DNA of 64,000 nucleotides from CAZQGO01 sp964593065 (GTDB lineage: Bacteria; Oederibacteriota; JAAXVQ01): NCBI GenBank assembly GCA_964593065.1, contig CAZQGO010000008.1, positions 1 to 64,000 on the forward strand. The letters run 5' to 3'. This document shows, in pieces, positions 51,473 to 63,900 of the stretch. The position numbers were made by a program, and so were the translations under genes. The notes below the pieces were generated by a model. It had not been told where the DNA came from, did not search any database, and saw only the letters and a program-made list of their open reading frames with translations. Positions within the stretch are counted from its first letter, which is position 1; the number at the start of each line of letters is the position of its first letter.

Positions 51473-52564
51473 ATGAAGCTGGAGTTCGGAGGACGGATGG
51501 TGGCGGCGACCTGCATCCTCGCGCTCGCCGCCGCAAGCTTCGCCGAGGAAACGCATCTGGCCCTGGAAAACCAGGACCTGGATTTCTACCAGGAAGCGAA
51601 AACCGGCGTCAAGGTCGTGGGCTGGCAGCAATGGAACCCCAACAACTGCAGCCAGGAGACGGGCGTGAAGAAAAACGGCTCCTCCAGCCTGCGGACCTGG
51701 TGGAGTTACGCCATGTGGCAGGATTTTCCCGTCATCCCCGGCAATGAATATGAAATCTCCATTTACGCCTATATCCCCTCCTCGGATCCCCTGACCGGCA
51801 CCAAATACGGCGACATTAAAATCGACTGGCTCGAAAGCGACCAGAATACGGTGATCTACGGCGTGGTGAGCCAGCCCGTGAAAAAAGGCCTGCCGACCAA
51901 CCAATGGCACCGCGTCGAGGTGCGGGGCGTGGCCGCCCCCACGGCCCATTGGGGCCGTTTTGTTTTGGAATTCAAGGAGGGCGAAGGCCACGGCGTCATC
52001 CTGTGGGACCAGGCCCGCGTGCGCCTCGTGAAAAGCGACGCCTGGTTCGGGGACGAGCGCCGGCTCGAACGCCCCCTGTCCGTGCCGCTGCTCGCGTGGG
52101 TGTTCCAGACCGGGGACTCGCCGGCCTGGAAGAATCCCGACTTCGACACCGGCCACTGGCGTCCCATCACGGTTCCCGGGAAATGGGAGGAGAACGGATA
52201 TCCGGACTATGATGGCTTCGCCTGGTACCGCGCCACCTTCCCGCTGCCGGCGCTTCCCGCCGAACCGCTGTTCCTGATTCTCGGCAAAATCGACGACGCG
52301 GATGAAACGTTCGTCAACGGCCAGCGCATCGGCTCCATGGGCCGCTTTCCTCCCGATTTCGAATCGAAGTGGAACGCGACCCGGGAATACCTCGTCCCGG
52401 CCGCGGCCCTGCGTTTCGGAGGGACCAACGTCCTCGCGGTCCGGGTGTACGACGGCGGCGAAAGCGGCGGCATCTGGGAAAAGGCGGGCGGCCGGACGCC
52501 GCTCATGCCGCGCCTGGTCAACGCCGCCTGGCTGAAACTGTATTTCAGAAAGTACGAACCCTAA
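51473..52564 (+). CDS. exported two-domain carbohydrate-binding protein
   Basis: The ATG at 51473 follows GGAGAGG at nine bases. The 363-residue product has a signal peptide (about 1-24, ending SFA), a jelly-roll domain (about 28-190) with 'KKNGSSSLRTWW' and 'GVILWDQARVRLV' of the CBM4/9/22-like type, and a second domain (about 205-363) like the sugar-binding domain of GH2 enzymes ('FAWYRATFPL', 'DDADETFVNGQRIGSMG', 'NVLAVRVYDGG'). No catalytic domain is present. It lies 47 bases before a GH5 gene, so it probably helps that enzyme hold its substrate. Confidence 0.8.
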   Translation: MKLEFGGRMVAATCILALAAASFAEETHLALENQDLDFYQEAKTGVKVVGWQQWNPNNCSQETGVKKNGSSSLRTWWSYAMWQDFPVIPGNEYEISIYAYIPSSDPLTGTKYGDIKIDWLESDQNTVIYGVVSQPVKKGLPTNQWHRVEVRGVAAPTAHWGRFVLEFKEGEGHGVILWDQARVRLVKSDAWFGDERRLERPLSVPLLAWVFQTGDSPAWKNPDFDTGHWRPITVPGKWEENGYPDYDGFAWYRATFPLPALPAEPLFLILGKIDDADETFVNGQRIGSMGRFPPDFESKWNATREYLVPAAALRFGGTNVLAVRVYDGGESGGIWEKAGGRTPLMPRLVNAAWLKLYFRKYEP

Positions 52565-52611
52565 AAGGCCCGGTGCCTGATCGGCCGGGTGACCGGAAAG
52601 GGGCTTTGCCC

Positions 52612-54681
52612 ATGAAGTTCAAGATCTTTGCCATCGGCCTTACCTGCCTGCTCTTGGCCGGCAGCTTCGTCCTGACCACGGGCGCGGCCAAAAAGCTGCC
52701 CTGGCTGCATACCCAGGGGGAGGACATCGTCAACGACCAGGGGGACCGGGTCCAGCTGCGCGGGGTCAACCTCGGCAGCTGGCTGCTCATGGAATTGTGG
52801 ATGGATCTTCTGGACCAGCAGCCCGAGGCGGACATCCTGACCGCCAAGGACCTGTGGGATTTGTTCGCGCGCCGTTTCGGCAAGGAACGCGCCCAGGAAC
52901 TGCTCCGCCTGTACCGGAAGACCTTCATCACCGAGGAGGACATCCGGTACTTAAGCGGCATCGGCATCAACCTGGTGCGGGTGCCGATCTGGTGGCGGGT
53001 TTTAAGCAGCGAATTTTACGCGGGCGAAGGCACCGGCTATCTCGACCAGCTCCTGTCCTGGTGCGAGAAGTACCAGGTCTATTGCATCCTGGACCTGCAC
53101 AGCGCCCCCGGCGGCCAGAACGACGACGTGGCCATTCTCGGGGAACGTTCGAAAAACGGCTTTTGGAGCAATCCGGTCGACCAGCGGGAGACGGTCGCGA
53201 TCTGGGAGGGCCTGGCCGCCCGCTACGCCAACCGCTCCGTGGTCATGGGCTACGACCTGCTCAACGAGGCCTGGGGCGCCCCGGACATGCCGAAACTGAT
53301 CGCGGTCTACGACGAACTCTACCGGGCCGTGCGCAAAATCGATCCCCGGCACATCCTGATTCTCGAGGATGCCCTGCAGGGCCTGCACCGCATGCCCCGC
53401 CCCGCGGACCAGCATTGGAAAAACGTGGTGTACAGCGTGCACATCTATCCGCATTCGATGCAGGATACCGAGGATTGGATCAACATCCGGCTGGCCAATC
53501 TCCGGCGGGCCCAGAATTACCTGGACGTGCCGCTCAACATCGGCGAATTCAACACCATCCAGCTCGACCGCGGCGGCGTGGATTATCTGCAGAAATTCAT
53601 CAAAATCTTCAACCGTTACGACTGGTCCTGGAACCTGTGGTCCTACAAGAAAATCGAAAACAACCAGGACATCAACTGGGGCCTGGTGGGCATGGACCCC
53701 CAGCGGCACCGCGTGGATTTGAAAAGCCTAAGCTTCGAGGAAGTCCGCAAGCTGTTCGCATCCTATCAGACCCGGCAGCTGCACGTGAACCTCATGCTCG
53801 AGGCCGCGCTGAAAAATTCCCGGCAGGTCAAGCCCATGCCCGAACCGAAACTGGAGGGCCAGCAACCCCTGCAGTTGACCGCGGAAATGGCCACGATCAG
53901 CCGCGCGGAAGGGGGCACACTGCGCATCGAGTGGCAGTATACCCCGCCGAACCTGGGGTTCTGGGGCCTGGGCGACGCGGCCCTGTGGACGGTCACGGTG
54001 CCCCGGGACGGCGTGTACTCCGTGTCATTGAATTACGCTTCCCAGGCCCACTTGTCCGGAATGGAATTCTGGGTGGATGACCTGCGCTATGCGAGCTTCC
54101 GGGAAGAGCGCACCGGGGACTGGTCCTATTATGTGGAATGGCCCCTCGGGAGACTGCAACTCGCCGCCGGCGAACACCGCCTGCGGCTGGTGGCCACCCA
54201 GGACCACGGGGACGGCTTCATCAACCTGCGCTGGCTGGCGCTGCAGGCCGCGCCGGGAACTCCGCCCGGAAAGCTCCTGCAGCCGGACCAGCCTTATGTG
54301 CGCTTAACGCCCTTCAATCTGGAACGGCTGGAGCGCAACGGCGACATCGGCGTGGAATGGCAGAACAACCCGCCGAACCTGGGCCACTGGGCCCGGAACG
54401 ACGCGGCCTACTGGCAGGTGCGCATTTTGGGCGGGGGCCGCTACCGTGTCCGTCTCCGTTACAGCACGCCCTACCGGCAGACCCGGCTGATGTTCAGCCT
54501 CAACGGCCAGCTCTTGTTCAACCGTCAGCTGGGCACCACCGGCGAATGGCATCACTACGACACCCTGGATTTGGGGGAGGTCCTGCTGGAAAACGGGCCC
54601 AACCGTTTTTCCATGGAGTTCGAGACCGAAGGCGACCACGACGCGGGGAACTTCCGCTACGTGGAGCTCGATAAAATATAA
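52612..54681 (+). CDS. exported GH5 beta-glucanase with two CBM6/35-like modules
   Basis: The ATG at 52612 has AAAGGGG eight bases upstream and opens a signal peptide (about 1-25). Residues about 30-385 are a GH5 barrel: 'LRGVNLGSWLLME', 'INLVRVPIWW', the acid/base Glu219 in 'LLNEAWG', and the nucleophile Glu312 in 'IGEFNT'. The opening is like the exo-beta-1,3-glucanase/broad beta-glucanase branch. Two related beta modules (about 420-555 and 565-689) follow; both contain 'IEWQ/VEWQ...PPNLG.W' and fit CBM6/35 folds. It is an extracellular or periplasmic enzyme that would produce oligosaccharides for the GH94/GH35 operon across the promoter region. Confidence 0.88.
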   Translation: MKFKIFAIGLTCLLLAGSFVLTTGAAKKLPWLHTQGEDIVNDQGDRVQLRGVNLGSWLLMELWMDLLDQQPEADILTAKDLWDLFARRFGKERAQELLRLYRKTFITEEDIRYLSGIGINLVRVPIWWRVLSSEFYAGEGTGYLDQLLSWCEKYQVYCILDLHSAPGGQNDDVAILGERSKNGFWSNPVDQRETVAIWEGLAARYANRSVVMGYDLLNEAWGAPDMPKLIAVYDELYRAVRKIDPRHILILEDALQGLHRMPRPADQHWKNVVYSVHIYPHSMQDTEDWINIRLANLRRAQNYLDVPLNIGEFNTIQLDRGGVDYLQKFIKIFNRYDWSWNLWSYKKIENNQDINWGLVGMDPQRHRVDLKSLSFEEVRKLFASYQTRQLHVNLMLEAALKNSRQVKPMPEPKLEGQQPLQLTAEMATISRAEGGTLRIEWQYTPPNLGFWGLGDAALWTVTVPRDGVYSVSLNYASQAHLSGMEFWVDDLRYASFREERTGDWSYYVEWPLGRLQLAAGEHRLRLVATQDHGDGFINLRWLALQAAPGTPPGKLLQPDQPYVRLTPFNLERLERNGDIGVEWQNNPPNLGHWARNDAAYWQVRILGGGRYRVRLRYSTPYRQTRLMFSLNGQLLFNRQLGTTGEWHHYDTLDLGEVLLENGPNRFSMEFETEGDHDAGNFRYVELDKI

Positions 54682-54984
54682 ATCGCGCGCGTATTTTTCA
54701 GGCCGGGGTGGCGCCGTTCCTCCCGGCGTTTCCAGCCTTGGGGGTTTGCAACCTTCCTCTGCAATTTTCCATCATACCGCCTGCCGACCGGGAATAGCCT
54801 GCAATCCCCTGCAATGTCCCCTGTGGGAGCGCCGTGGTGCCCCCTCGGGCCCGCGTTCCGCCTCCCCGACCCGCGGCCGGGTGCCTGCGGGGAGCACCTC
54901 GCCAGGCGTTGCAGTGGGAAATAAAAAAACGCCGCCCCCCTTCGGACCGGGGAGCGGCGGTAGTGGGCGCGCCAGGTACGCGCT
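54682..54984. other. 303-bp convergent intergenic region
   Basis: Between the ends of GH5 (plus) and the giant gene (minus). It holds the giant gene's terminator. Two copies of CCTGCAAT, exactly ten bases apart (54798-54815), are the only other repeat I see. No plus-strand terminator for GH5 is clear. Confidence 0.5.
54930..54959 (-). terminator. intrinsic terminator of the giant gene
   Basis: On the minus strand an 11-bp stem (one G-T pair) with an eight-base loop is followed by TTTTTTTATTT. It begins 25 bases after the giant gene's stop codon. Confidence 0.9.
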
Positions 54985-57900
54985 TTACAGGGCGTTGTCA
55001 ATGCCCATCAAGGGCCGGTTGCGCTGCAGCAGTTTGTCCAGCGTCCATTGGGGCGTTCCCGGCTGTGCGTAGCCGCTGGCGCGCTCCAGGCGCGGCAGGA
55101 GCAGCAGGCGCACCACCTGCCCCAGGTTCGGACGTTCGGCCAGGATTTCCTGCAGGGTTTCCCGTGCCAGGAACACCGCCCCCGGCCGGGCCGTCGGCTG
55201 GGCCGGAACCGGTGCGCGCGGGACCGGCGCGGTCGCGACCTCCTCGATTTGTTGCACCAAGGCCACGCCCGGAGGAGCGACCGGACCGGCGGGCCGGCCC
55301 GCTGCCGCGTCCTCGGCCGAGGGTCGGCGGAAGCCCAACGGGCCGATAATCCATTCCCAGATGGCCCTGCGGGTGGCCTGGCGCACGGGCGCGGCGATCG
55401 GGATCCCCCCCCGGCCGCCTTCCACGGCGCCGAAGGCGCGGTCAATCGCCTGGTCGAGATTGCCGATCGTCAAACCTTCCAGGCGTCCCAGCTCCCGCAC
55501 CACCTGCAGGAACAACGGCTGGACCTCCTCCGCATGTTGCTCGAAGCCCACATAGTCCCGGCGGAACCGGTCCAGAATCGTGGGGATGACTTCCGGCAGA
55601 ACCCGGGATACGTCGCCGGTGCGTTTCACCTCTTGGGTCATGCTCAGCTGGCCCTGGTCCGTGGCCAGCCAGTCCACCACCGCCTGCTCGGTGCGGTACT
55701 TGGGATAGTCCGTGCGCGTGGCCGAACGGCGCCCCGGATCCAGCAGGAAAACCTGGATCCCCGGCATGTTCCGCAGGTAGGTGTTCCCGAGCACGATGGT
55801 GTTCCCGCCCTCCACCCAGAACATCAGGTCTTCCATCTCCAGGGGACCGCGGTACTTGTAGGCATCCAGGCTGTACATCGGCTTCTTCGCGGCGTACAGC
55901 ACGTCGATGTTCGGGATCGAGAGCGTGGTCTGCAGGACTTCGTTCATGTCCCGGAGATGGTTGACCCGGTCCGAGGCGATGCGGAACGTGCCCACGCGGC
56001 TGTTGAGCTTGTAACTGAGATAAAACATCCGCGCCATGGTCTGTGCCGTGGTTTGGAGATCGCGCCCATTGGCCTCGTACACTTTCTCCAAGGCCTCCGC
56101 CGTACCCTGGACCAGAATGAGATTGTTGAACCATTCCAGGAACGACTGCTGCAGGTTGGCATCCGGGATCTGGTCGGCCTCCCGGAAGAAGGCCTCGACC
56201 CCGGCTGGGATCTGCTCCGGCGCGACTCCCCAATGGGTGAACATCAGGTCCAGGCGGTGTCTTCCCCATTCCGTTTGATAATCCGGATCACCCAGAATCT
56301 GGTCCAGATTCTCGATTTCCCCGGCCGTAAAACTGGCATCGTCCGTCAAGAGCAGCTGCTCGTAAAGGTTCAGCAACAAGGCGAATTGCCGGTCGCCGGC
56401 CCGGCGCCGGGAGGACATCATCACGGGCAGGCTGCCCTCGCCGGTCAGCAAGGTCCGGTGATTGAAGAGCAGGTCCTGAACCATCCAGACCTGTTCCTGC
56501 GGCCAGCCCAGCTTTTGCAGGAAATCCCCGGCCAGCATGGACCCGTCGGCGCGCGGATTGCCCAGCATCAGCTCGCCGTAAGGCTCGAGTGCGATGGCCA
56601 TGACCAGGGCGCGCATCTGCTCCTGGGTCAAGGTCTGGACCAGGCGCGGATTGTTCATCAACCGCATCAGCTGCTCCAAGATCCGGTCCTGGACGTCAAA
56701 ACGGCCTTCCTCTTCCAAGCTGACCAGACTGGTGTTGTTGGCGATGGTGCTCACCGTATCGGAGACCAAGTCCCGGAGCAGGTCCATGGGCACGGTCCCG
56801 ACCAGGCCCGGCCGTCCCAGACTCCGCGCGCGCGCCTCCAGCCAGTCGAAGATCCTCTCGACCGAGGCCTGGGCTTCCGCGGGATTGGCGGACAGGCCCG
56901 TGGTCAGCAACTGCGCGGCCAACCCGGCGCGATTCTGCTGTTGCACCAACTCCGGGAATCGCAGCACCACGGCCGCCTGGTCCACGCCCGTGTTGATGTC
57001 TCCCCGGGACCACTTGGCGGATTTGTGCAGCTCCGCGGCGGTCTCCCCCAGGGTCTTGCGGTAGTACACGAAGATGCCGGTCAACTGCTGGAGGATGATG
57101 AACAGCTCTTCGACCTCCAGCGACTGATAGGGCTTGCCCGCTTGTTCCAGTTCCCGCAATTTGTTTTCGACGAAGTTCTTGAAGTCCTCCAGCGATGTGT
57201 CCCGGATGCGCCGGCCTTCGCCGTGTCGCATGCTGATGGTCTTGGCGAGCATTTGCCGGGCCTGGCGCAGCGCGCCCATGGCGCTGGCCAAGGTCACGTT
57301 CCCCTGCTCGTCCTGCATCTGGTACAGGATCTCGCCCTCAGGCCCCCGCAGGGCGCCCAAAGTGGAAAGTTCCTTGAAAACCTGGCCCTGTTCCCGCAGG
57401 AAGCGGTTGCGGTTTTGCAGATCCCAGCGCGCGCCATTCAGGGCCTTATGCAGGGCGGCCGAATATTGCCGGTACGTGACGCCCTCCGCGGGCAATTCGG
57501 CCAGGGCCCGGGCCAGGCGATCGGGATAATTGCCCTGGAAGACGACGTCCCGGATGAAGGTCTCCGCGCTCTGCCCCGGCTCACCCGTGGCGGTGGTGCT
57601 CGGAGTCCGCCAAATGGTGGTGAGGGTGTCGAAAATGGCGGGGTCGCCCAGGAAGCCTTCGCTCGTGAAACTTTTCACGGTGAAAACCTCGAAAGCCTTG
57701 ATCATGATGGAGATGCCGCGCACCTGCTGCTGCAAATCCTGCAGGGCCGGATCCTCCAGGGATTTCTTGAGTACGTCCGACTCGACCTTGTACATCGTGT
57801 TCCGCCACACCTGCGGCAGGGCTTCCAGGACGTGCCGGGTGTTCCAGACCTTGCTTGCCAAATCGGGCCTGTTGGCCAGGGGCACGAAGCGGGCGACCAG

Positions 57901-60900
57901 GAAGGCCCCCAGGTACAGGGCGGCGACCGTGACCAGCAGGACCACCGGCAGCCAGGCCAAGCTGGCGGCCAGCCAGGGAACCGCGGCCAGAATATATCCG
58001 TGCGCCGTGGCATAGACCACATAGCCCAACGCCGCGCCGATCAAGGTGTTGCCCGCAATGCCCCGGAAGAGATTTCCGGCTCCGGCATAGGCCCGCTCCA
58101 GGAGATGGGCCAGCAGGGCGAAGGCTCCGACCAAAACCGCGACCACGGCCAGGGCCAGCAGGAAGCTGCCCAGCTGCGTGGACAGGATATACAGGACACC
58201 CAGGAAAATGAAGCGTCCCGCGGTTCCGTGGAGCACGCCGCCGGTGAGGTAGCCGACGATGCCCTCGATGCCGTCGACGACGTGATAGGGCACCTGTTCC
58301 CGCTTGGCCCAGGCCTCGAACAGCGGGGACAAACGGAAGAAGGCGCTGACCAGCACGTCGCGCCACCGGCGCGCCAGCAGCAGGCCCATGCCGGCCAAAA
58401 GCCCCAGGCCGGCCACCCAGGCTCCGAAGCGCGCCGCCGCATCCGTCAGGCCGCTGGTGACTCCCGACCAGGAACAGGCCGCCAGCAGGAACAACAACAG
58501 GGTATTGATCACGCCGGTGATCACGCCCCTCGCGCCGCGCCGGCGTTCGCCGATGACCTCCCGGGCCACGGGCACCAGCGTCTCCCGGCCGAACCGTTCG
58601 GAGACCATGCGGGCGACCTGGGTTTGTTCCTTGCCGAACTGGATCAGGGTCTCGCCCATGTACGGGATGGTGGGGCGCCCCTGCGCCTGCGCCGCGGCCT
58701 CGGTCCTCGGTTCCAAGTAGGCCGCCATGTGCTCTTTGTCAATGATGCCGGCGTCGGTCAGGAATTGCAGGAAATCACGGTTGTCCGTGCCCTCCGCGTC
58801 GAAATACTCCGCGGCCGGGGGTTCTTCCACGAACTGGGTCTCGGCCGGGGGTTCGATCAGCTTCATGCGCCCGGTCACGTGCTGGATGGACATCAGGAAC
58901 AGCTCCGGATGATTCTGGAGGTTCTTCAGCCCGTTCGCGGTGCGCGGCAGATTTTCCGCGATCCGGGCGGTGAGCTGCTGGTAGCGCCGGAGCATGTTGA
59001 CGTTCTCGTGTTCCTTCATTTTCTTGACCAGGGCGTCGTCCGTGATCACGCCGGGCAGGTTGTTGAAATAGAAATCCATGCCCGCCTGCCGTTCCCGGTA
59101 GGAGAACAGATCCCACATGCGCCGGGCGCGCTCCCCGCCGACTAAGCGCCGCTGGACCGCGCGCTCGATGGCGCTGACCGCCCGGTAGCGGTCCTCCTGA
59201 GACAGGTTCTCCCAGCGGCCCCGCAGGGCCTGCCAGGCCGGAACCTGCGCCGGATCGAAGCCCGCGCCGCGCAGATTCTGTTCGACCTCCTCCGCGGTCA
59301 TTTCGAAAGGCGTGTCCACCAGGCTGCGCAGGTGCTCGGTTTCGGCGGCGTTGAACTTCTTGATCCAGGCCTCGAACTGCGCCTCGATGTGCTGCTCCAG
59401 CATCCGGGTCCGATAGTCCAAATAGAGGCGGACGAACCGGACACGGGTGGCCGGCGCAAAGGAATTCCACCAGTTTTCAGAGGCGGACTGCAGGTCCTTG
59501 CCGGTCAGCCTTCCCCCCAGGACCGCGTCGCGGTTCTTTTGGATATCATCGAGTTTACGGCTCTCTTCCTGGAAGAAGCCGTCGAGATACTCCGAAACTT
59601 CGCGCAGGTGGCGGGCGCGCTCGGCGTCCGGGGTCTCGAATTCACGGTAGGATTTCAGGCCGCCCTGGTACTCCAGCATGGCCACCAAGGCGGGCACCAG
59701 GGCGGAGGCCGGCCGTTCGGCTTCGGGGTCGTCAAACTGCTGCAGTGAGGACAGAAGCTGCTCCACGCTGGCAAATTCCTTGTTCCCGATGGCCCCGCGC
59801 ACTGCGGCCAATCGTTCCAGCATGACCTGCTTGCGGTGTGAAAGGACTTCCGTTTCGCGCGCCATGATGTCCCGCAACTCGGGAATGCGGGTCAGATGCG
59901 GGACGATCAGGAGCATGCGGTTGGCCACCGTGCCCTCCACCAAGGAGAGATTGGTCAGCCCGTGGTGTACGAGCTGCATGGATTCGCGCTCGTCCAATTG
60001 ATGGGCGTCGGCTAAGCGTCCGATTTTTTCATACAGCGGGATATCGTCGTCGCGCCAGGCCAATTCCGCCAAATCGGCTTTGCGGTCCTTGGTGGAGGCG
60101 GCCATGGTGTGGATGCTGATGTCGTTGACCGTGTCGCCGCCCGACCCCAGGGCCTCGCCGTGGTAATTCGTGTAGGTATTCCAGGCCCGCAGCGCCGCCT
60201 CGAAGAATTTGCCCTTGAAGAGGGCCATGAACGTGTTCATGACCGCCTCGTTCGCCTGGGCCGCGCTCTTGAACAGGCTCATGTCACCCTTGTACTTTTC
60301 GAAGAACAGGGTGATGTTGTCGAAGAAGTCGGTCACGCCGTAGCCGTAGATGGAGAATAAATACCGGTTCCCTTCGTAGTTGGGGTCATCGGCGTCGTCG
60401 ATGATCTTGGTGGTTCCGCCCACCAGCCCGTAACTGACGTTGGGCGGCAGGGTTTCGGGCTTGATCAGAAGCCGGCTGGCGTCGCCGTTCAACAGCCGCG
60501 CCGCCAGACCCCGCTCGGGCCGGAAGGCCCCGATGTCCTGCACGAAGATCTGCTCGTAGCCCTCGCGGCCCTCGGCGAACCCGCCCTGGGCGCCTTTCAT
60601 TTCGCTGCCCTCGGCGATCTGCATGGGCAGGTTGCGGGAGGCCGAGCCGCCGTCCAAGACGATCTGCACGTGCACGCTGGCGAAGCCCAGGATCGCGCGG
60701 CCGAGGTCGTCCGCCAAGTCCGGATCCACATCCGCCACGGCGTCGAGCAGGGCGTCCACGCCCTGGTTGAGGTAGGCTTCGTAGCTCTCGTGGTCCGGGA
60801 AGGACTCGACTAAGTCCAGGGCGTTGCCCTCCAGGCTGATGCCGTTGGCCCGCACCTGGTAGCTGCCATGGCTGCGGCGGGCCAATTCCTCCAGGAAGGC

Positions 60901-63900
60901 CGTGATGCGCGGCCGGAGCTCGACCGGGATGGTGCGGCCACCGGGCAGCGTCAGGTGCTCGGCGCGGGAAAAATGTCCGCGCTGGTTCAGCTGGTCGATG
61001 GCGTTGAAGATGGCCGCGCCCGTGGACCGGATGGACCGGCCCGCGTTCGGCTGTCCGATCATGAAGACCGGCGGGCTGTCCGGCGGGATGATTCCCGCGT
61101 CGTGCAGGTTTCTGAACACAAACTGCATCTGCTTCTCGGATTGTTCCGTGGTGACGCCCACCACCAGGTCCGGTGCGTTCTCGCCCGGGCGGTACGCAAT
61201 GCGGCTCAAATGCAGGTTGAGGTTTTGCAGGATAATGCCGTAATGCCGCTCCAGGCGGTCAAAGCGGGCCTCGCGTGTTTCCTGCGCCCGCAGGGCCACC
61301 AGCTCCTCGCCGTCGTCCCGGGTGAGCAGGCCGCCGTTTTCCTTATAGCGGGCCTCCAGGGCCGCGATGCGGTCCCGGTCCAGTCCGGCCTCGATGCGTT
61401 CCTGGACCCGCGTGCGCAGGGCCTGCAGTTGCTGCATGCCCGGTTGATTCCAATAAGGGCTGTCCTCGTTCAATTTCGTGATGCCGTAGTAAGCACGCGA
61501 GACGCGGTACATAGACTCGGTCCGGTACCAGCGCAGCAGGCGCCGCTGTTCGACCTGCCCCTCCCCGCGCCAGCCCAACTCGCGCCAGCCCTGATCCGCC
61601 GCGGCCCGCTCTTCGGGGGTCAAGTCCGCATAGGCCCGGTCATGGTTGATGTACCCCAGGTCGTAAGCCACGCGGGCGCGTTCGTCCGGTGAGGCTTCGA
61701 AGTCCGTTCCGGCGGGCAGCAGGTAATACTCCCGGTCCACCACCCGCCGGCCCGCCTGAACCCGGGTATGGATATATTCCCGCTCGTGGATCTGGCGCAG
61801 GTTGCGCCGGGCGTAGTTGGTCCGGGTCCACTCGGTGATGATGCCAACCCCGTCCGTGGACAGGGCCTGCAGTTCCTCCTGGGTCAGGAGCGCGCGGGCC
61901 GGACGCGTTCCGCCGTCGAAAATGTTCAGGAACTCGTCGGGTTCGAAATCCAGGCGCTTGGCGGCGGTCAGCTTGGGCGCGCGCGTTTCCGCCTTCATGA
62001 TGTGGCGCAGGGCCAGGGTGTTGTCCTTGTCGATGGCGCGCATTTCCTTGTAACTGAAGAGTTTCCCGGGCGCATGGTCGGGGATGTTGTACTCTTTCAT
62101 CTGCAGGATGTTGACCAGGGGCACCGGGAAGGCGGCCAGGTCCATGAGGGTGATGTTCTTGACGGTCTGCTTGGCGTCCATGGCGATCAGGTTGCGCACC
62201 GGCACCACGTAGGTCACGCCGCCCTGCTGCATGAGCACGTGGGTGAACATGTCACCTTCCAGCTTCTTGCCTTTCACGCGCTTGCCGGCAACGATTTCGG
62301 TCTCGGGGGCGTACGCGTACCAGCTCATGGCGTTCTCGGCCACCTGCACCGAGCGCGCCCAGGTGTTGAAAATAACGGCCTGGCGGCCCACCACGCCCTC
62401 CTCCACGAGGTTCTCCCCGAAGATGATGAAGGGGCTGACCTGCAGTTCCAGGCGGCCGTCGGCCTGATCTTTGACCACGCGGGCCGTGGGCCGCACGGCC
62501 ATGTTGGCCAGGACCAGAGCGCGGGCAAAATCTTCCTCCTTGAACTGCAGGTAGGGATCGGGCGAGTCGTAGAGCGGAGTGAAATTGGCGTCCGCCCACC
62601 GGCGGTCCAGCACGTCGATGGTGCCCGCTTCGTATTGCCTCCGGGCCTCGTCGCGCACGCTTTGCATGTGGGACAGGCTGGCGTCCTGCAGGATTCGGGG
62701 CTGGAGCACTTCCGCGGCCAGCTGCCGGCGGATGGCCTCGTCCTGGTCGGCATGGTTGCGCAGCAGTTCCCGGAAACGAGCGGCGTAGGCCTCCTCGCCC
62801 CTCACCTTGCCGACGAAGTAGAGGTCCCACGCTTCGGCATCGCCCACCCCGTTGGCCAGCAGGATGCGCGTGGTGCGGTACAGGGTGGCTTCATGCATCT
62901 TGATCCGCAAGTCGTGATTGAAACTTCCCAGGCGCCTCGAGACGTCCGCCACCTGCGCCAGCGCGTTCTGCAAGGCGGGGTTTTTCATGTGCTCTACCAC
63001 TCGCTGGAATTCCGCGGCCGCGCTTTCCCACTGCCCCGGAGAGTCCTCCCGGATGGTGATCACCAGCTGGCGGCCGCCGTCGTCGCCGGCCCGAAGCTCC
63101 AGCAACGGGTTCCGTTGGGCGAAGGCTCGCAGATCCTGGAGGTCCGAATCTTCGGCCGTGGCCGCCATGCCGATCTTCTCGTGATCCACCTCCACCCCTA
63201 GGGCGTCGGCGTCCAGCTCCACGGTCAGCACGTTGCGCTGGGGTCCCATCCAAACCACGTCCCCGATGAGGCTGCCGCGGTATATGCCGCTTTCCTGTTC
63301 CCGCAAGCCGTGGTGGCCGCGCAACACCGAGCCGTAGTCGATGTCCTTTTTCGCCTCGTCCACGCCCGGGTTGTAGTTGCTGTCGCGGTTGTTCTGATTC
63401 AGGAAGCTCTGGATGGAGGTAACGAAGTCCTTGACCTTGCCGAAGTCGATGTAAATGCTGTTTTCGCCGGCGCGCACCACGCCGTAGGGAGCGGACTGCG
63501 CCTGGATGTCCTGGGCCTCGACCCAGGTTTTCTCCTGGTCCGCGAGCCAGCTGTTCATCTCGGCCCGGGCGTTGAAGAGGTTGTGGCCCTGGTAGTCGTA
63601 GCTGCGTCCGGTTTCGGACACGAACCAGAACTCGAAGGGCGAAAGCAGGTGACCGAGTAAAACGCTGAGGCCCATCAATACGAACACGCCGGGGAAGAAG
63701 CCGGTCATGGCCAGCACCAGCCAAGCGCCGCCGAGGAGCACCATCTTGAGCATGTACTCATGGGCGAAGTAGGCCTGCAGGCTGATGCCCACCGAGGTTT
63801 CCCCCTCGCTTTGGGCGCCCGTCTTCCAGTAAAAGCTCATCAGCCGGTGCGCGAGATTCCCCAGGCCTTCGCGCACGAAGCGCTGGGTCAGGTACAGGGC

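Noticed and set aside
55048..59145. A plus-strand open frame of 1,365 codons opposite the giant gene
   Set aside because: It is the mirror of the GC-rich giant gene: Gln/His/Arg/Gly-heavy, no signal, no domains, no ribosome-binding site. Long antisense frames are expected in such DNA.
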